Assembly: GCF_000004075.3 (NCBI RefSeq)
Contig: NC_026660.2
Span: 14,031,837 to 14,095,836 of the forward strand
DNA length: 64,000 nucleotides
Direction of reading: 5' to 3'
Origin: Cucumis sativus
Lineage: Eukaryota > Streptophyta > Magnoliopsida > Cucurbitales > Cucurbitaceae
Shown here: piece after piece, positions 9,245 to 20,780 of the stretch
How the letters are laid out: every line of letters starts with the position of its first letter
How positions within the stretch are numbered: position 1 is the first letter of the stretch
Notes under the pieces: model-generated
Database searches by the model: none
The model's input: only the letters and a program-made list of their open reading frames with translations
Told to the model about the DNA's origin: nothing
Program-made: the position numbers and the translations under genes

Positions 9245-10126
9245 ACAGTAAAGGAAGAGTAAGAATTTGAGAGGAGAAACTCCAATTTGGATCAACACGT
9301 GGGCAACAACATGGCTTCTCACCAACATGAGAACTCAAAAGAGACAGCAGATATTCTAGAGAAGCCAATGAACTCTTGGGATGTGAATCTGCACTTTCCT
9401 GCAATAGTTTGAGTGTGAATTAGTTCTCTGAAAACACCTGCAGAGGATAATCCACGGCAAAACAGAATAACTATAAAAAAACCACTTGCAAGTAGAAGAA
9501 AAAGGAAGTACATTTATACCTTCCCTGTCAAAGTGATATCCCTCATCAACGGATATGCATTTCTTTTCCAGGAAGTAGCCAACAATTTTACAAACCCATG
9601 GGAGTTTAGGTTGTAATAAGAAAACAATTGTGTCCAACAATAGAGTTGCAGGTGTGTTAGAGTTCACAGGTGCAGCCAAAAGTTGATTCCTCAATTGGTT
9701 TCTATCAAGAACAACATCAAGTAAGAATAATTCGGAGGAAAAATAAAGGCAACTTATCATATATATAAATATGATTAGTCTGAATTCGTTTGCGGAAGGT
9801 AAAAAAAACCTTTATGTCAATTATATATATCTGAACAAAATCTAAGAAATATATCACTTTTCAACAAAAGAAATATATCATATACAATTAAAGGATCATT
9901 GCATAGAAAGCCAACAAAATCAACAATGATAGATCAAACATCTGTTTTTCCATTCAAAACGTTAAAAAGGATAAGTTTTTAATAAGGAATGTTGAAATGG
10001 AAAAAACTAATTACCTATTATGGTGTACAATCTGGATGCAAGCATATGCAAATTTCTTAACTCTGTAATCCACTAAGGCCTTGTTAAGTACATAATCCTT
10101 GCTAGCGAAAATGCTCAACATATCCC
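9245..10126 (-). pseudogene. Three exons of a probable UPL6/7-type HECT ubiquitin ligase (copy 1)
   Basis: Minus-strand exons 10,126-10,015 (DMLSIFASKDYVLNKAL... to CIQIVHHNR), 9,701-9,520 (NQLRNQLLAAPVNS, then LPWVCKIVGYFLE... to LTGK) and 9,398 to about 9,245 (ESADSHPKSSLASLEYLLSLL, CCCPRVDPNWSF, QILTLPLL). All boundaries are AG/GT, and the exons join in phase in the undamaged copies at 30,545 and 53,700. The last exon resembles the region before the HECT domain of plant UPL6/UPL7 E3 ligases. That assignment is from memory and uncertain. No HECT catalytic cysteine or N-terminus is present, so it is a captured middle fragment. This copy has a one-base length difference in the middle exon. 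Confidence 0.45.
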
Positions 10127-10680
10127 CTATATATGTAAGAGAGAGAAAGGTTAGAAAGTACTAACACTAAGAGATATGTGCTATCAATTAGAAACACTTT
10201 AAGATGACATTATCAATTAGAAAACCAAGTATTAAGCAGCATAAGGGAAAATAACAAACAAGGGCACCACAGTGGTTCAGAAACCAATCAATATTTCCAT
10301 TTGTCACTTTTATAATAATTTCCCAAGGGAAAATCCTCATAATAAGCTTGAGTACCACCTAATAACGTGTTCAAATGTTACCATAAGCAAAAATGAGTGA
10401 TCCTAAAATTCATATGACAAGGAAAGTCGTCAACTAGCAAACCGCCAAATAACAGTTATATGGCTAGAATTAGTTTTCTCCAACTTCAAGAAAATAAAAC
10501 ATATTAAAACAAAAGGAATTATGGTGCAAAATAATGAATATGCTGCAAAGGTAAGAAGTTTCTGAAGGTAAAAATGGTCAATAAAAAACAACATATAATT
10601 TGACGTAAATCAAAGTAGAATTATTTCTCGCAATGAATTCTCTGCCAATAATGGCTAAGAGAAGGGGTATTTATTGAGAA
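10127..10680. other. Intron-like AT-rich sequence flanking the UPL fragment
   Basis: Upstream of the first exon on the minus strand the sequence is AT-rich with no exon I could confirm. It runs up to the integrase fragment at 10,681. It is likely intronic sequence carried along with the gene fragment. The same applies to 31,432-31,984 and 54,588-55,141. Confidence 0.4.
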
Positions 10681-11013
10681 TTAGTTAACCAGGCAGAAAT
10701 CATCTAGGGCATAGTATTGTTTTAGGTCTGCGACATTAAAAACATAATGAATGTGTAAGTCTGGTGGTAGTTCTATTTTGTAAGCATTATCTCCGATCCT
10801 CTTTAGGACACGGAATGGTCCTAATTGTCTGTCTTTTAGTTTGTTGTATGTTTCGATTGGAAATCGATTTTTTCTTAGGTGAATCATTACTAAATCTCCC
10901 TTGGTAAAGGTAGTTTGTCTTCTTTTTCTGTCTGTTGCGTCTTTGTAGGACTGAGTTGTTTCTTTTAGGTGATTGTGGACTTCTTCGTGTAAATTCTGGA
11001 TTTTTTCTATCAT
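10681..11013 (-). mobile_element. Gypsy integrase C-terminal fragment G3 (copy 1, fossil)
   Basis: A minus-strand segment encodes a typical integrase C-terminal region: RKRRQTTFTKGDLVMIHLRK, RQLGPFRVLKRIG, NAYKIELP and FNVADLKQY. This is the end of a Ty3/gypsy polyprotein in the orientation opposite to G1 and G2. The catalytic integrase core is absent. Relic. Confidence 0.75.
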
Positions 11014-12876
11014 CTTTTCTGCCTCTGATAGTTAGGGAACTCAACACATTTTACTTGACCTAACCAAGATGGCTCTTTGTATGTATATTGCATGTGTTGT
11101 TTGTTTTTTTCTATAGCTCTTGATTGTCTCACTTTTTTACGTTTTGCATTTGCAATTCTCTTTTCTTTCTTTGGTATGCAATGTGGTAACAAGGTCTTGC
11201 TAGAACCGGTGGGCTAACCTTTCTATGGTTCTAAACTTAGTTTCTAAGTTTGACTGCTCCCTTCGGAGTGACAACAAGCCTCGTTTTCCCCTACTATGGA
11301 ACGGGGAGGATTCATTTTCTTTTCAAAGCCCTCGTCAAACTCAATGCTAAGTTTGACTGCTCCCTTCGGAGTGACAACAAGCCTTGTTTTCCCCTAATGT
11401 GGATCGGGGATGATTCCTTCTCTTTTCAAAGCCCTCATCAAACTCGATGCTGTGCTTAGAACGCTAAGAGTAGGTGGTCTGGTTTTGGTTAGGCCAAAAG
11501 TGAAGTTTTCCCCCATTTTTTATGGGCTTTTTCTAATGTATATTGGATATGTTGTTTGATTTTTTTTATAGCTCTTGATTGTCTTACTGTTTTATGTTTT
11601 GCATTGTCAAGTCTCTGTTTTCTTTCTTTGGTATGCAATGTGGTAACTAGGCCTTGCTAGAACCGGTAGGCTAACCTTTCTATGGTTCTACATTTAGTTC
11701 CTAATTAAGTTTGATTGCTCCCTTCGGAGTGACAATAAGTTTTGTTAATGTCGACCCTTTTCTAAAGGGATTTAGTTCACTGTGGCTAGGCAAGAGGTTT
11801 CTAACTCATGTTTGACAAGACAAATTTGTTAAAACCATCTTAGTTTCTAAAGAGTGCCTCCTATCCCTTTTTTACTCTATCTAGGCTAGGTTTGGACTAA
11901 GTGCATCATAGGTAAGTCACGACAAAGCAACAAAGGAAGACAAAGCTAGAAAAGTATTCATGCACTTATTTATTATACATGCAATCAAGCATTCACAACA
12001 TACATACCATTTTCTCAATCATGCATTCACACCTCAATAAGAAATAGCTAAAAGGAGCTTACAACAAAAAAGACAGCCGCTTATTCTCAAATTTCAGCAC
12101 ATATACTCATCAAAATTTAGAATTTCACATTGCAAACCCGAGCTCAGTGCTCAAGGGTTGCCAATCATGCTTTTTATGCAAGATCTAATTAAGCTAAGAA
12201 GGTATAATGCTCATTTTGTATGGAAAGAATTCTGAAATTTTTTTTAAATTTGGGCAAAATTTGAACCCCGAAGTTTAGACTAAACATGCAAGCTAAGCAA
12301 GCTATTACCCACACCCACTCAAAAAATTGCTTTGTCTGTCCTAAAAGCTTTTGAAAATCAAAGTAAATGGAGAAAAATAAGGGGGGAACTTTGGACTCCC
12401 CTAGAAGGATCGACATCCTTGACTTTGGTTTGAAGCTTGCATGGATAAACCTTTTCATTCCTTTTTAATTGATTATTCATCCTTGTTCCTGAAAATCAAA
12501 GGAAATTCTCTCAATTTTATATATTACTAAAATTAGGATACATATAAGTCTTAACTAGTCTAATAGCACCCTCCATTCATCTTCCCCTACACTGGCTATG
12601 GTATCAAAATTTTCAATTAAGTAATACGTCTACTAACGAACTTGAAAACAAAACACATCACACTAAAAAACACAAACATCACTTTAACCCAACAGAAGCT
12701 GCTCTTTTTACCCTTGCACTCACTATCACATTACTATCATGTTTGTCAACTGTCAAACTAACTCTTTTAAGTTATTTAGTGTGACTACAAAGTTATGAAC
12801 ACCATAATCTTAATTAAAACCTTTTAATAAACAAATGCCAAGTTACTACTCAACAATGGCAAGGAATTCAAAAAAC
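11014..12876. repeat. Non-coding retroelement-derived DNA with direct repeats (copy 1)
   Basis: No gene. Two 103-bp tandem copies begin at 11,245 and 11,348 (CTAAGTTTGACTGCTCCCTT, CCCTAATGTGGATCGGGG). A longer direct repeat pairs about 11,081-11,275 with 11,537-11,745, sharing GGTATGCAATGTGGTAAC, TTGCTAGAACCGGT and CCTTCGGAGTGACAA. It probably belongs to the untranslated or LTR part of the element that supplied the G3 integrase fragment. Confidence 0.6.
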
Positions 12877-12881
12877 ATGAC

Positions 12882-15140
12882 TGTAACGACCCAACTTTTC
12901 TAGGTAAGTCGAAGTCATTAATTTCAAATAAGGACCTGAGTTTACACAAAATCTCAATCTCAAACAATTTCAAAGTCTCAAGAAAAACAAAAATTTATAT
13001 CTGGGCCCTGTTTAAAATAACCAGCACCTTCAAGACAAATTTACTAATTCGTGAATACAATTCAACTATAAAATTTTCTAAACAATCTCAAGTACTAAAC
13101 AAAACACGTGAAACAAAACATTTAGCGGAAGCAATTTAAAATAACCCCTATGGCAATCACGCTTCCTTTCTGCCCCTCGCCGGTTTGCCGTCTTTATTAT
13201 CTTTGCCTGAAAATTAAATATAAGGAGGGTGAGTATAAAAATACCCAGTACGAGACCCTCTACTGGTCCCGTCAGGGTAAAATAAATTGTTAACATTCTA
13301 TTGGGACACCCTGTACAGTCACAGTCTTGTGATCCCGTAGGATGCACATTTCAGTCTAACGCCCCGAGGGACGTACATTTCAGTCTAGTGTTCTGCAGAA
13401 ACACATATCAGTCTAATGCTCTTGAAGGTGCAGAATAATTGGTGATCCGTGTGACACCTACAAGGCACACATCCCAATAAAAGCTAACAATTTTTCCCCT
13501 CAGTCCATTCTAAACATCTTAACAGTCATTCACAGATCAGTTAAACATTCTCATCACGTAAACTCTTTATTTAACCTCAAACAGTCGTCTTACTCTAATT
13601 TAGTCCAAGGTCAATAAAAAAACATATCATTACATCAGTTAACAAGCTAAACAATCATAACCTCCTCCTCAGTCACCAAGGGCACCACCATGACGTTTCT
13701 TCCGTTCACAAGCACACAACATAACAGTAGATTATACACTCAGTCTAGACAACAATCAATCTACTAATCAAATCCACACTTTATATAAGCAACATCTACG
13801 AGATTCAGTCGTTTCCACATCCTTATCTTTGTACACATACATAACCAGACAGTCATAACATATACTCAACCACAGTCTACATCAATCCATGCACATATAT
13901 GTATTAATTTCTCCCAGTCAAACATAGCAAACATTAAACTTTAAGTCAATGCCCAAACATACATCATAACAGTCATCTCTACTCAGTTCAAATCAATACA
14001 TCTTAATTAGTCATTATATCTTAATTTTATTGTTGAGTCTAGTAGAAAATCCCTTACTTTCAAGTTAGTTAAGCTCCTTAACCACGTTGAAGTCTACGAA
14101 GAACGAACCTAAACATTAAGACAATTTCTCAATAATTCTCATCAATCATTTAAATTCAACCCAATGTGATTTTTTTTTTACAACTTACCCAAATCTTCAC
14201 AAAACGAGTTCCAACTAGAATCAATTGTTTGGTGCGAACCCAATGAATTCGAGTGTTACCTTCAACCTATAATCGATATAATCGAACAGTAAACGATTTA
14301 TCCAACCAATTATTCCAGCAATATTACTTGAGTTTATTTTGGAAACAGTTACAAATTTCATAACTTCAATCTTACCAATCAAAATTTAATGACTCGTGGC
14401 AAAGCAGGAACGACAGCGAACAACCCAATCGAATGGCGTGGGTTTGCTACCTGCGGCAGGACGAAGAAGGAACTCGACGCGCAGAAAGTTGGATCTGGGG
14501 TCTTTAGTTCGGTTCACGGTAGCGAATTAAAACCTGATTGCGCGGACGTCAAAGGTGTTATTCGCGGAAGAAGTCGAGCAGCAGCTTTGCGAAGAGACGA
14601 CGTGCGACGGAGAGACTGTATACAGACGGACGGAGAGTCGCGCGGCAGTGCAGAAAACGGAGGAGAAAGGAATGGGCGGCGGCTGGGCTTGGCTTCGACG
14701 GAGACAGAGGCGATTAGGACGGGGCACGGCGACGCAGATCTGGACGACGGCGCGGAGACAGAGGTTGCGCGGCGCTGGGCAGAGGGTCAAACGGCGCTGG
14801 GCGAAGGGTCACACGGCGCTGGGCGGAAGGTCACACGGCGGCCTTGCTTCGCGAACAGAGATGGCGGCCGACGGTTGCAGCGGCGGCTGGGTATGGTAGA
14901 AAAGAAAGAGAAACGGAAGAAGAATAGGGGCGGCGACCGTGGATCGGAGAAGAAAAGAAGGATGAAAGCGATGGTGGCCGGTTGGAGGGTGCGGCTGGAG
15001 GTAGGGATCGGTGAAGGAGAAAATAGAAAAAGAAAATGAAGGGGAAATGGGGGTTGCGCGCGGGAGGAAGAAGAAAGGAAAAAAAATTCTTTTTTTTTTT
15101 TCTTTTCTTTTATTTAAATTAAATAATAAAACTAAAATAT
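12882..15140. mobile_element. Solo LTR, right end deleted (copy 1, fossil)
   Basis: Starts TGTAACGACCCAACTTTTC after the target-site copy ATGAC (12,877-12,881) and is collinear with the complete solo LTR at 34,187-36,585, but its last 141 bases are lost in the deletion ending at 15,140. It contains a GC-rich segment (about 14,389-15,060) and a 22-bp minisatellite (CGGCGCTGGGC-AAGGGTCACA) in three to four copies at 14,770-14,838. No internal retrotransposon domain is attached. Confidence 0.8.
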
Positions 15141-15204
15141 GTGTATTGATCAAATGACCCATATCAATAAGGACACAAAATTGGCAAAGAACAAATAAAT
15201 TAAA

Positions 15205-15728
15205 ATGGACAATAACTCTTGTTTCATTACTTTCTCTCTCATTGGAGTTCTTTTGTTCACCATCATTTCAAATGTGGCATCATCTAACGACGTTGTTTCT
15301 ACCATCTGTTCAGAAATCTCAAATCCACAATTTTGTTTAAGTGTGTTGAAATCTGCAGGCACTACAGATCTAAAAGGCTTGGCTGTATACACCTTAAACC
15401 TTGCTCATTCAAATGCTGGCAAATCTTTGATCCTAGCCAACTCACTAGCAAAAGCCACCACCAATCCTCAACTTAAGCAACGATATTCATTTTGTGCTGA
15501 GAGCTATGATGAAGTTGTTGGTGACATTGAAAATGCTCAAAAACGACTTGGCACTTGGGGACTTTATTGGTGTCATTATTGCAACTACTGGTGCCATGAC
15601 AACTCTTGGTGATCACTGTCAGAATAAGCTCTTGCAGCCGCCGAAGGATACATCGTTGCTTTTAAAGAATAGCAACACTCTAGATGATATAATTTAGCAT
15701 TATTATGGTTATATCCGATCATCTTTGA
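15205..15728 (+). pseudogene. PMEI-B, copy 1: frame-shifted and promoter-swapped
   Basis: Nearly identical to the intact gene at 38,440-38,961: MDNNSCFITF start, signal peptide, CSEISNPQFC motif and third cysteine in CAESYDE. An A-run at about 15,539-15,543 is one base longer than in the intact copy, so the frame leaves the family sequence after residue 112 and ends at 15,612 without the fourth cysteine. A second one-base difference lies near 15,691. The native promoter is gone: only 64 bases of leader remain before the junction at 15,140, and the truncated solo LTR lies upstream. The frameshift could be sequencing error, since homopolymer indels are frequent in this copy. Confidence 0.75.
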
Positions 15729-15867
15729 GGGTTATGTACTTGAACATTTTGATCAATAAATAAACTGAAGTTTAATTTTTAAAATAATATTACAATGTGA
15801 TGGTGATTGGAATTGATTACTTACTTTGATTAAACTTGAGAAGATAAGAAAATCAATTAATAGAAAC
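15729..15867. terminator. PMEI-B 3' flank with polyadenylation signal (copy 1)
   Basis: AATAAATAAA follows the stop by about 30 bases, as after the intact copy at 38,988. Confidence 0.45.
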
Positions 15868-16510
15868 GTTCACCGACACACATTGTCAGCACGTCGGAGA
15901 AAGCCTAAACTTTTTTTTCTTTTCTTTTACGTTCTGTTTTCTTTTCTTTGTTTGCCATCATCATCATCATCTTCTTCTAGCTTCTTACGTTCTGTTTCAA
16001 TTGCATACTTCTGTTATTCTTGTAATTTCTTCGTGGTTTTCTTTTTAACTTTGTGTTTCAGTGTGGATTCATAAACACATTTTTCAGTGCTCTGGATTCT
16101 GGATCTGTTATGATTTTGAAAGGGTACAGTGAAGTGAAAAGTTGAAATGGAAAAGAAAAAAAGAAGAAAAGAGGACACTTCTCGCGGTGGTGGCGGCAAA
16201 GACTGACGTCGACGACAACACAACTCTCCTCCTCTCCCTATATCTCGGCCGATTTTGGGTTTATTTTCGTTTTGCATTCTGTTATGTGTGGAAGGGAGAA
16301 TAAATAGTGTGGACTTTCCCCGACGTCTTCGAAAACGTTGGGAAATTTACCTTTCGCCGACGTATGTAGTACACACGTCGGAGAAAGTTTAAATAATAAA
16401 TTCATTATTTAAACTTTCCCCGACGTACTCCTGTCATACGAGTCTAAATTAAATTTAATGCGTTCTCCTTCGGCGATGTGTGTCAAGGTGACGTTGGAAA
16501 AAGTTTAAAC
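15868..16510. mobile_element. Relic with CCGACG/CGTCGG subterminal-type motifs (copy 1)
   Basis: The motifs CACGTCGGAGAAAG, TTTCCCCGACGT and TTCGCCGACGTA recur in both orientations on either side of a TC-rich stretch. A near-perfect inverted repeat has 23-bp arms (16,375-16,397 and 16,404-16,426, one mismatch) and a 6-bp loop. Repeated short motifs of this kind are usual near the ends of CACTA-type DNA transposons, but no CACTA terminus was found here. It could be an internal remnant or a MITE-like derivative. No transposase. Confidence 0.4.
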
Positions 16511-18000
16511 ACTAATGCAATTATTTTAAATCACATATGTTATCGCTTATATGGCATAGGAGTCTATTAACGATAGAAATCTATCTTGATAGGTTTTTGC
16601 TACATTTACAATGTTTAAAAAATATTCTTATATACTTAACTATTATTCCTAAAATTGCTAACCCATTATACTTACCCTTAGTTAAATGTATAATGTCAAA
16701 AGTAAGTTTACTACGAAGGTAATCTATGTGACCCTTTTATCCTAACGTAGGAAGTTTGTTCCACTCCATACCATTATTGAACTAAAAGGATTAAGTGTGT
16801 ATTAATATGTTTAAACAAGTATAATTATAAGCAAAATCTATAAGTGATATATTGATATTAGCAATACAATACGCGTCACATATGCAAACATTTTGTGTCT
16901 AATCGTTGTATTTACAATTAACTCCATTAAAATATTACAAATAGAAATAGAACTCTTTAACCTATGTTCAGTTAGGATCACAAACTACAAAATGAAAGCA
17001 TGGAACAAATTTAATTTTTTTTTTCTTTAAAGGAAATTTTGTGTGTAGCACATTATATTTTTTTCTTTCCTTTAAAAAACATTATTGATCTTATGATATT
17101 TGACATATATTATATTTTTTTAAGAATGTAAATAATGTAAATAATGTGCCAAATAATTGAAAACATGTTATCCAAAACAGAGAATGGTTAAGAAATTGTT
17201 GACATTTAGTCAAATTAATAAATAATTCAAAATTGTGTTTGATTTTTGAATTTGAAAAGATAGTAAAATTAGAAGTGTTTTGAAATAGTGTTTACGAGAA
17301 GATTTTTAATTTTAAATAGCATTATAGTAGCTATGGATGGTTATATAATAGTCTACACAATCTTTGTCACAAATGATTAATTCGATTTTTTAAATCAAGT
17401 CTAATGTTTTTTTTTTTTTTTTGCCTATTTCTTACCCATAATTTTTACATTTTTTGTAAGTATAATGGTTGAATGCAAAAAGAGAGCTGACTAGTAAGTG
17501 CAAAAAGAGATCTCACAAGCTTCTGCAAAAGCTAATCAAGCAACCCAAATCATAAACGAGGAGAAAAGTTGATTGGTTAAGCTTTGTTGTAGTAAAGAAG
17601 AAGTCAAAGTGAACATGGAACGTTCTTCACTCTCAAAGAACATCGCCAACATATAGATTATATACTTTTTCTGGTATTGACCCAAAAAACACAATCCAAG
17701 TGTATTTTTGGTGAGATGCATAGTTTAACTAAACCGTGTTATTACAAAATTTTTAATTACTAGGAACTCCTAATGAAACGAATACATTATTTTTATAATT
17801 ACGAGGTAAAATGGAAACATACAAACTACTAAAAAAAGTTGCAATTCGATTATTGGGATTCAATCTACTCTCCATGAATGTTTCTTGAAATGAGAGTTTT
17901 TAAGCAGCTACAACTTGCTTATGTATAAAAGCAAAACCCTTTCTCAACGCCTACCTTCAGTTTTGGCTTTAGAGCTTCAAGTGATTTTTGCCCCTACTCA
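16511..18000. other. AT-rich spacer (copy 1)
   Basis: No coding sequence found. There is a T-run at about 17,408-17,422 and a short inverted repeat of TTTAAAGGAAA at about 17,027 and 17,069. The equivalent region in the next unit is 39,755-41,230. Confidence 0.5.
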
Positions 18001-18066
18001 GATAAACCCTGAAGATCAGATGTTACAAAGGCTTCAATTCCACATGCAAAAATCATGTTCATGAAC

Positions 18067-20061
18067 CAAAAGCACCTTAAGCTTCTCTTCGATATCTTTG
18101 AGCTCACTGGATAAAGAACTGATTTCTAAAGCAATCATCTCTACCCATATCCTCATCGTTCCCACTGTCTTTTAATAAGGTTGGCATGATAATCACAACA
18201 AAAGAAGAAGAAACTAAGATCAATTTAACAAATTTTATGTTGGGAAACTTTTTTAAGAACAACTACTTATAAACCAACCTTAGCTTTGGCCTCACATTCC
18301 TTGAATTTTCTAAAAGTAGATACCACCTGTCCGGGCAACCCACACCAACCAACCAAGAGTAAGTTAGTGTGAAAGACACTTATTTAATGAAGAATATGTA
18401 AAAGAGGTCATTCCAACTGTTACACATAATAGTATTGGAGGCAGATAACCTTGCCATACCTCATCAAGTTCTGATATTGATTGAGCTAGTTTTTGATACT
18501 CTGTGGGGTTTGAGACAATATCTGGATTGACCAGCTTAACCTAAATAATAATATCGATAGTGATTATTGTGTAGGAAAATATTAAAGCTATAACCAAATC
18601 AAAAGCATAATTGGAAATACATCAAAGATGTAAATGCAAATTTCAAAAGTGGGATCTACAGAATGTAAGGGGAAGAAACTCAAATAAAATTACTTTATTA
18701 TTAGTTATAACGACTACTAATAGAGATTCCAGATACACCACAGTTCCACGTCCTCTTTCAGGAGGAAAGCAATGGTTAAAAATTAATTGTGAAAACTAAA
18801 GAAGGTCCTGTTCAAATCCTAACAGCAATAGGAAAGCAAGGAGTTATAAGGTGATCACTATAGGCCAAATCCAAAATGCATTCAATATTTGTCTTCCAAT
18901 TTCATTATCAAGTGCATAGGCAAGGTCCCTAGTGAGGAAGTTATTCGTTCTTTTCTTCATTTTCTATAGCTCTAGAAGTAGCTAAATGGAATCGTCAAGC
19001 ACCTAATCTATTAATTTTAAAACTCAAAAGTTCACCGCGGGATTCTAGTCACTGCTGAAACAACATAGAGTTCACTAGTTCCACAGTTAAATTAATTGCA
19101 AATTGCATTTCCTGGCATTTTCAAGAAAAAAAAAATGCACAAATCATAATATGATGAAGTAGAAAAATTTTGTGAGCTCGACTTTTCCAGGACATATCTT
19201 AGCTACTTCTCCTATTCCAGCTCGATAACCATTGTACTTTAACAATTGAAACATTAATCCAATAGTTAACAATGTTCTGCACTTTATGCCCTTTACATTT
19301 CCAACAACTTGATGCATACATCAGTAGTTAACACAGGCACGAGCTCTTAAATTCAATGCAAAATAAACAGTCCCATTCCAAGCATAGACACCAAATACAA
19401 ACAATTGATGGACTTGAATCAGTGAAGAAATAAGAATGTCATTTAACAGCAAAGCACAAATTACCGATAATTTTTTCCACGTCTTCTCAGCAGATTCCAA
19501 TTTCACGATCAAATAAGGTTCCTAAAATAAAGCAATCACCATCATCATTTTCCACAAATATGATTCGAACTAGTTTTACCACAAATTAATTTCTAGTAAC
19601 TTGAAGAAAAACTCAGTGAACTCAAAGCATAACGAAACTCAAGTTCTGTTAAAGCCAATCCGAACAATAAGATATAGACATATTGTGTTCTCGAAAGAAA
19701 AACATTCAATAAATCTAACAGCCATGCAAATTAGAGTTGAAGCTCTAAAGGGAGGTGCAAAGCATTTTAAGTTCCAGAGAGCATCTTCTGAAGGCGATGA
19801 GCCCATAAGATGAAAAAAAGGCCTCAAGTGAGGAAGAAAGACGCCATCCAAACATGAAAAAAGGAAGAAAGGCAAGATTTTGGTAGCTCCAGACCTGAGG
19901 GAAGCCAACAAGGTGGCGAGGGAGGCAAGGCCCCAAAGTTTTAGCATTGCCAGCAAAGTGAAGGTAGAGAGGACCACAGCGACACTTTCCTTTCTGACGT
20001 GGCGCCTCCGAGAGTTTATGGACGCCCCAATTGGGGCGTTTGGATGGAGTAAGTTCTTCAA
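18067..20061 (-). pseudogene. 5' exons of plastid peptide chain release factor 1 (APG3-like), copy 1
   Basis: Plastid RF1 releases finished proteins at UAA/UAG in chloroplasts. Minus-strand exons: up to 20,061 to 19,720 (transit region ending RASTLICMA), 19,521-19,465 (EPYLIVKLESAEKTWKKLS), 18,540-18,460 (VKLVNPDIVSNPTEYQKLA), 18,326-18,279 (VVSTFRKFKECEAKAK) and about 18,192-18,067 (LLKDSGNDEDMVEMI, EISSLSSELKDIEEKLKVLL). Introns have GT/AG ends and exons 2-4 join in phase. The acceptor of the last exon is unclear, and this copy has one extra base in it. The release-factor core with the GGQ motif is absent, so it is a captured 5' fragment that ends next to an LTR at 20,320. Confidence 0.75.
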
Positions 20062-20319
20062 GGGACTTCCAAGATTCGATGGAGGTTGTCAAGAAATTCT
20101 ACGCATTCAGATTACAACCACTACAAGGAATTTCAGATCAACCACACAACAATTTAACACTATTGGGAGAATCCACGAATTCTTGGTCAAGTAGAAGAAC
20201 CTCCATGTGGAAGAAACAAATTGTGAACGTGTCGAAGACCTTGAAGTGTGGAAATGGAAGATCAAAGAGTTCCAGCTTCGCCAGTCGACAGGGACGTCAA
20301 CTGTTTAAGTAGGGGAGAA
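20062..20319 (+). mobile_element. 3' internal end of the family L retroelement (copy 1, fossil)
   Basis: Non-LTR sequence running into a polypurine tract AGGGGAGAA (20,311-20,319) directly before an LTR start. A perfect 16-bp palindrome CGCCCCAATTGGGGCG lies just upstream at 20,023-20,038. No domain could be assigned with confidence. Confidence 0.45.
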
Positions 20320-20780
20320 TGTCAAGAGCATGCTTGTCCAAGGCATTGTTTGCCCATGGCCGCATGGCCGAACATCCTCAAACCGCCTTATATTTATGTC
20401 TTATAACTTAGTTTAGCCATTTTGTTTCCTTTTGTTGTCGCCGACCTAGGGTGTGACGTTTCAAAATTTTCATATGCAAGTCTGTCATAGCTAAAAATGT
20501 TTAAAATGTACTATAGGGAAGACATAGTAGTTGAATCCCTGACCAAGCCTTGTTGCACTCTTTGCATTCTAATCTTTCTTTGCAATTAACAGTCTTCAAT
20601 GCTTTCTTTAACAGATGTGTTTTCAATTCTTTTCTTCTCTTCTTGTCTTATAAAAATAAATTTCTCTCAAAACATGAAAGAGGCTATACCGTACTGCGTG
20701 CTTTTTTTGCGACTTCTGGATTTCATACAGCTTACTTGTTCACCGAGCTAGAACAAACGTCGCATAATCACCATCCCCTA
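20320..20780 (+). mobile_element. LTR, family L (copy 1, fossil)
   Basis: Starts TGTCAAGAGCATGCTTGTCC right after a polypurine tract and is similar throughout to 8,792-9,235. About 460 bp long; the right end near 20,780 is approximate. Confidence 0.55.

Larger units (their letters stand above)
8108..15140. repeat. Tandem unit, left-truncated copy
   Basis: Collinear with 29,412-36,444 and 52,580 to about 59,610. It begins inside the RNase H region of gypsy element G2 and ends inside the 2.4-kb solo LTR, where an ATAT microhomology joins it to the PMEI-B leader. It is part of an array with a period of about 23.17 kb. Confidence 0.85.

Noticed and set aside
10681-11192. Overlapping lysine- and arginine-rich frames as small basic proteins
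   Set aside because: They are alternate frames of the integrase tail and of non-coding repeat sequence.
14527-14790. Minus-strand proline- and arginine-rich frame
   Set aside because: A shadow in the same GC-rich LTR segment.
14389-15039. Open frame of 216 codons, repeated at 35,693
   Set aside because: It lies in the GC-rich part of the solo LTR, overlaps other open frames on both strands and has no domain; its openness comes from base composition and a 22-bp minisatellite.
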